NCBI RefSeq assembly: GCF_030159255.1
Contig: NZ_BSCT01000022.1
Location: 1 to 64,000 of the forward strand
DNA length: 64,000 nucleotides
Origin: Bradyrhizobium sp. SSBR45G
GTDB lineage: Bacteria > Pseudomonadota > Alphaproteobacteria > Rhizobiales > Xanthobacteraceae
Reading direction: 5' to 3'
Each line of letters starts with the position of its first letter. Within the stretch, counting starts at the first letter, position 1. Positions 60,939 to 64,000 of this stretch are shown here, in pieces. The position numbers were made by a program, and so were the translations under genes. The notes under the pieces are model-generated. The model made no database searches. It worked only from the letters and a program-made list of their open reading frames with translations, and was not told where the DNA came from.

Positions 60939-60947
60939 ATGTCCGAC
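60939..60947. promoter_or_regulatory. ATGTCCGAC motif next to a promoter
   Basis: ATGTCCGAC lies 5 bases before the -35 box of the 61053 gene, within the divergent region that also serves the 60904 gene. AACATAAC just before it is shared with the site at 48062. Confidence 0.3.
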
Positions 60948-60952
60948 GCCGA

Positions 60953-60981
60953 TTGACACTACGCCGACACTCGTATAGGAT
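60953..60981 (+). promoter_or_regulatory. Sigma-70 promoter of the 61053 gene
   Basis: TTGACA (60953-60958) and TAGGAT (60976-60981) are 17 bases apart. The transcript would start near 60988, 65 bases before the ATG. Confidence 0.6.
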
Positions 60982-61052
60982 CCGTTAAAGTCGACCGGGG
61001 CCAACAGCCGGGACGACTTTTTCGAAATCTCATTGCTGAATGGATCTAGGCA

Positions 61053-61580
61053 ATGCTCACGCAGACGACGCAGACGTCCTTCGACTTCACGTTCGCCCCT
61101 CCCGCCGGCGTCCGCTCGGTCTCGGCGACCCGCCGCAAGACATCGACGAAGCGCCGCTTCACCGATGCCGAGCTCCGCGCGGCCGTCTCCCGCTTCGGGG
61201 ACGACGACGAGCTCATCGCCTCCCATCTCCGCACGTCCGTCACCGACGTGCACCGCCGCCGGAAGAAGCTCGGAATCGCCAAGGTAACTTGGACGCTGGA
61301 GGCGCGGCGCCGGTTGTTTCTCATGGCGACCAGGACGCCGCGTCCGACAAACGCCGAGATCGCCAGAGAGTTCGGCTGCTCGGTCGGCGCAATCGAGACT
61401 GCGCTGTCCCGTCACAACATCAGCCGGGGCGGCGTCTCGGCCGGGCCGGCCAAGCCCCGCAATCTTTCGGCGAAGGTCGAGAAGCGCTGCATGCGGTGCA
61501 AGGGCCCGTTCGTGCCGGCGCACAGGCACAACTACATGTGCAACGGTTGCCGCGCAGAAGTCGCGAACATGGCGGCCTGA
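61053..61580 (+). CDS. DNA-binding-type protein with a C-terminal zinc motif
   Basis: The product is 175 residues. The middle has two HTH-like repeats (DDELIASHLRTSVTDVHRRRKKLG; TNAEIAREFGCSVGAIETALSRH). The end has CMRCKGPFVPAHRHNYMCNGC, a four-Cys zinc motif. The layout recalls GcrA-like or phage regulatory proteins. It is followed by a small membrane protein after 2 bases. Confidence 0.6.
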   Translation: MLTQTTQTSFDFTFAPPAGVRSVSATRRKTSTKRRFTDAELRAAVSRFGDDDELIASHLRTSVTDVHRRRKKLGIAKVTWTLEARRRLFLMATRTPRPTNAEIAREFGCSVGAIETALSRHNISRGGVSAGPAKPRNLSAKVEKRCMRCKGPFVPAHRHNYMCNGCRAEVANMAA

Positions 61581-61582
61581 TC

Positions 61583-61723
61583 ATGGAGATCCTGGTCGTC
61601 ATCGTCGTCGCATCGTTCCTGATCCTCGCGGTCCGGCTCGCGTGGCAGCTGGCCTGCCTGCTCGTCCCGGTGCTGATCGTCGCCGCGCTGCTGCACGGCT
61701 GCACCATGGCGGGGGGCGTCTGA
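61583..61723 (+). CDS. Small membrane protein, unknown
   Basis: The product is 46 residues, nearly all hydrophobic (VVIVVASFLILAVRLAWQLA). One or two membrane spans. A holin-like or inner-membrane accessory role is possible but unsupported. It overlaps the next start (TGATG). Confidence 0.45.
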   Translation: MEILVVIVVASFLILAVRLAWQLACLLVPVLIVAALLHGCTMAGGV

Positions 61724-61800
61724 TGCCGAGACATCCGACTCAGAGCTATCAGGTCGCCCGCGCGCGACGCGCAGCCGCGGTGGCCCAGGCGGGTTCATAG
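61723..61800 (+). CDS. Possible 25-residue peptide
   Basis: The frame MPRHPTQSYQVARARRAAAV ends 8 bases before the phosphoesterase ATG and is coupled to the small membrane protein. It is too short to judge by composition. Confidence 0.2.
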   Translation: MPRHPTQSYQVARARRAAAVAQAGS

Positions 61801-61808
61801 GATTCAAA

Positions 61809-62699
61809 ATGCGCCTTCACATCGTCAGCGACCTGCATGCCGACATCGGCGGCAACGCGATCACGGAGTGGACGCCTCCGGAGGCCGACGTCGTCGTCGT
61901 CGCCGGCGACGCGATGGCGCCTGGGTCGCACGCGCTGCGTCTCGTCCGGCGGCTCTATCGCGACACCTCGATCCCGATGATCTACGTCCCCGGGAATCAT
62001 GACTATTACAGCGAAGGCGACCGCAAGGTCGTCGCCCGCGACCCCACGCTGAAGACGACGCGGGACACCGAGCGCGCCCGTATGCGCGAGGTCGCGGCCG
62101 AGCTCGGCATCGTCCTGCTCGACGACGAGGCGGTCGCGATCGACGGCGTGCGCTTCGTCGGCAGCACGCTGTGGAGCGATCTCCGTGCCAGTCCGCGACA
62201 CATGACGTTCGAAGACGTCGAGCGCGAGGCCCGTCACAATCACAACGATTTCAGGCTGATCAAGGTCGACGAAGGACGCAGCAGGGACAGGTGGACCGTC
62301 AGGCGGATGCTGTCGGCGCATCAGGCGGCGCGCGCGTTCATCGAGAGGGTGCTGGCGGAGCCTCACGAAGGAGATACGGTCGTCATCACGCACGCCGCGC
62401 CGTCATACCGAAGCCTTGCCGGCTGGGATCCGTCGGCGCCGACCACGTTCCGGGAGATGGACTCCCTGTACGCCAGCGACCTCGAGTACCTGATGACCGG
62501 CGAGAACGCGCCGGCGTTGTGGATCCACGGCCACGTCCATCACAACATGGACTACTCGGTCGGCGCGACGCGCGTGATCTGCAATCCCCGCGGCTATCCG
62601 CCCGAGCGTGGAAAGCGGCATCGCGAGAACCCCGCTTTCGATCCCGGCCTAGTCGTCGAGATCGAGCCGCGTCCAACGCAGATGATGAGGATCCGATGA
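61809..62699 (+). CDS. Calcineurin-type metallophosphoesterase
   Basis: The product is 296 residues. The five metal motifs are in order: SDLH (7-10), AGD (about 33-35), GNHDYY (about 63), THAAPSY (about 196) and HGHVHH (about 239). The enzyme class cuts phosphoesters, including nucleic acids and nucleotides. Phage- and island-borne copies are known, with varied substrates. It is coupled to the next gene by a 4-base overlap. Confidence 0.85.
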   Translation: MRLHIVSDLHADIGGNAITEWTPPEADVVVVAGDAMAPGSHALRLVRRLYRDTSIPMIYVPGNHDYYSEGDRKVVARDPTLKTTRDTERARMREVAAELGIVLLDDEAVAIDGVRFVGSTLWSDLRASPRHMTFEDVEREARHNHNDFRLIKVDEGRSRDRWTVRRMLSAHQAARAFIERVLAEPHEGDTVVITHAAPSYRSLAGWDPSAPTTFREMDSLYASDLEYLMTGENAPALWIHGHVHHNMDYSVGATRVICNPRGYPPERGKRHRENPAFDPGLVVEIEPRPTQMMRIR

Positions 62700-63133
62700 G
62701 CATCATCGCACGCCTTCTCAAGGCATTCCGCTCCGCCGAGCGAGACGACAGGGTCGTCATCGATCAGACCGCCTATTTCGACCGGCTCTCCGACGAGAGG
62801 CGCCGCCAGCGGCGGATCGCCGAGGAGAACGACCGATACGAATTCGGGATGGCCAAGCTCGCGCGCAATTGGGCTTCGACGACGCTCGAGCTCCGGCGCC
62901 GCGAGCGGCTCCCGACGAAGCTTCCGGCCGCCGTGCAGGCGTGGCTGCCGGGCTTGACGGTGCAGGAGCTCATCGTTTTGTCGAAGGCTTCGCACGACGC
63001 GATCCAGGCGCACCTGTTCGGTGGCAAAAATCTCGCCGGCGTGCGCGCGGTTCAGCCGCTCGATGAGTGCGTGCTCGTCTTCCCGAAGCCCGTCGCAGAG
63101 CCCATGGACCCCCGGATTCGGAGGTTCTCATGA
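62696..63133 (+). CDS. Unknown protein related to the one at 60.1-60.6 kb
   Basis: The product is 145 residues. The first 70 residues are charged and helical. The end (AWLPGLTVQELIVLSKAS, AGVRAVQPLDECVLVF) matches the product of 60115-60639. It lies between two metallophosphoesterases and overlaps both. Confidence 0.5.
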   Translation: MSIIARLLKAFRSAERDDRVVIDQTAYFDRLSDERRRQRRIAEENDRYEFGMAKLARNWASTTLELRRRERLPTKLPAAVQAWLPGLTVQELIVLSKASHDAIQAHLFGGKNLAGVRAVQPLDECVLVFPKPVAEPMDPRIRRFS

Positions 63134-63690
63134 GCGCCACATACCTGATCGCCGACCCTCACTTCGGTCATGCCGCCATCATCCGGATGTGCAATCGACC
63201 GTTCGAGTCTGTCGAAAAAATGGACGAGATCATGGCCGAGTCATGGAGGCGGACGGTGAGGCCAAACGACACCGTGATCGTCGTCGGCGATTTCGCACAC
63301 CGGATGAAGCCGGACGCGCTGCGCCGCCTATTCGACAGCTTGCCGGGGCGCAAGCACCTGATCATCGGGAATCACGACGACAAGCACACGCGGGCCCTCG
63401 GCTGGGAGAGCCAGCACGAAATCTGGCACGTGTCGATCGACGGCCAGAACGTCGTGCTGTGTCACTACCCGATGTTGACGTGGGCGAAGGACCGTCGCGG
63501 TGCTCTGCAGCTGTACGGTCACACGCACGGCCGGCTTCGCGGCAACGTCCAGTCAGCTGACATCGGCGTCGACGTGATGGGTTGGGCGCCGGTGAGGTTG
63601 TCCGCGATCCGCGACTACATGTCCACGCTGCCGCTGCGCGTGCACCCCGAAGACGGTCTCGAGAACCAGGCAGGAGGCCTGACGCCGTGA
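63130..63690 (+). CDS. Small metallophosphoesterase
   Basis: The product is 186 residues from the ATG at 63130. Motifs are ADPHFGH (8-14), VVGDFAH, IIGNHDD, CHYPML and GHTHGR. It is a compact phosphoesterase of the type often annotated near phage and plasmid genes. It is more similar in plan to YfcE/ MJ0936-type enzymes than to the longer one at 61809. Confidence 0.85.
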   Translation: MSATYLIADPHFGHAAIIRMCNRPFESVEKMDEIMAESWRRTVRPNDTVIVVGDFAHRMKPDALRRLFDSLPGRKHLIIGNHDDKHTRALGWESQHEIWHVSIDGQNVVLCHYPMLTWAKDRRGALQLYGHTHGRLRGNVQSADIGVDVMGWAPVRLSAIRDYMSTLPLRVHPEDGLENQAGGLTP

Positions 63691-63929
63691 GTAACCCAGA
63701 TCTGACCGAGTCCGAGAAAGCCGACCTCGCCGAGCGCGTCCACGAAGCCGTAGAGCAGTTCAAGCGCCTGCGCGATTCTCCGCTATGGAACGTGCAGACG
63801 TTCCGCGTCAGCGACATCGCGGGCGAGCTCAGTCGTAGACAGGCCAAAATGGCTATGCAGCTGGATAGCTATGCAGATGAGGATCCCTACCGAGGAGGAC
63901 GTCCTCAAGATGCCGGTAGAACTTCCTGA
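63687..63929 (+). CDS. Small helical protein, unknown
   Basis: The product is 80 residues from a GTG at 63687. It is helical and charged (ESEKADLAERVHEAVEQFKRL). Its start overlaps the phosphoesterase stop, and its end overlaps the next frame. No family is recognised. Confidence 0.45.
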   Translation: MSNPDLTESEKADLAERVHEAVEQFKRLRDSPLWNVQTFRVSDIAGELSRRQAKMAMQLDSYADEDPYRGGRPQDAGRTS

Positions 63930-64000
63930 GGACCTGCTGACCGGCGACGGCGAGATGTACACGCTGTCGGTAGATCACGAATGGCTTCGCAGGTTGGGGA
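63877..64000 (+). CDS. Partial gene at the right edge, unknown
   Basis: A frame starting MRIPTEEDVLKMPVELPEDL runs off the window after 41 codons. An internal ATG at 63910 is an alternative start. Composition is protein-like, but too little is visible to assign it. Confidence 0.4.
   Translation, partial: MRIPTEEDVLKMPVELPEDLLTGDGEMYTLSVDHEWLRRLG

Noticed and set aside
61040..61723. Plus-strand frame overlapping the HTH/zinc gene
   Set aside because: Only its last 46 codons, beginning at 61583, look like protein; the rest is a shadow of the 61053 gene.
26697..64000. Second tRNA 3' end (attachment site) inside the window
   Set aside because: No copy of the tRNA 3' end was found by eye downstream of 26696.

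Overview
The window looks like a chromosome segment of a Bradyrhizobium-like alphaproteobacterium (Hyphomicrobiales). The reasons are high GC, a napEDABC operon behind a FixK/FNR-type box, a fliF-fliG-fliH-fliN-flbD flagellar operon followed by sciP, candidate CtrA half-sites, a rhizobial-type PmtA methyltransferase, and GC-rich palindromic repeats between genes. The genus is inferred from gene content and style, not from a database match.

Positions 1-26.7 kb read as core chromosome. In order they hold a secreted c-type cytochrome, a glutathione transferase, polyphosphate kinase 2, a RecD-like helicase, periplasmic nitrate reductase (minus strand), sulfonate uptake and desulfonation (ssuA-ssuD-ssuC-ssuB plus a flavin reductase), flagellar basal-body and hook genes with their regulators (minus strand), mnmA, pmtA and a tRNA-Met(CAT). 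The same 14-base FixK/FNR-like box sits upstream of both nap and ppk2. This suggests that polyphosphate metabolism and nitrate reduction share oxygen control.

From the 3' end of the tRNA to the right edge (26.7-64 kb) the character changes. There are many short overlapping genes of unknown function, frequent strand switches, decayed genes, and an island-like mix of replication, DNA-processing and possible defence genes. I read this as a genomic island (prophage-like or ICE/plasmid-like) entered at the tRNA-Met gene. No integrase, capsid, terminase or second tRNA end is in view, so its type and right border stay open. The left part (26.9-32.3 kb) is a minus-strand run of small genes headed by a Lon-like AAA+ ATPase. 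It faces a ribbon-helix-helix protein, repeated 13-base motifs and a replicase/primase-like protein, which together look like a replication region. A nuclease and repair block follows at 36.7-40.6 kb: an HNH protein, a possible PD-(D/E)xK protein, an alkyladenine-type glycosylase and a DEDDh exonuclease.

Two compact multigene modules stand out. The first (41.1-46.4 kb, visibly lower GC) encodes a secreted SNase-like nuclease, a four-helix membrane protein with coiled coils, a membrane-anchored VWA-like protein, a MotA/ZorA-like channel protein with a long coiled tail, and a MotB/ZorB-like protein with an OmpA domain. It resembles a Zorya-type motor but with different partners. The second (48.2-53.8 kb) encodes a patatin-like phospholipase and a metallo-beta-lactamase-fold protein, facing a single-chain E2-E1-JAB protein and a second metallo-beta-lactamase-fold protein. 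It is a ubiquitin-like-conjugation-type module with no CD-NTase beside it. A sigma-like protein, a small protein and an ImmA/IrrE peptidase are transcribed away from it and may regulate it. The right end (56-64 kb) is again small phage-like genes with two metallophosphoesterases, two related unknown proteins and two pseudogenes.
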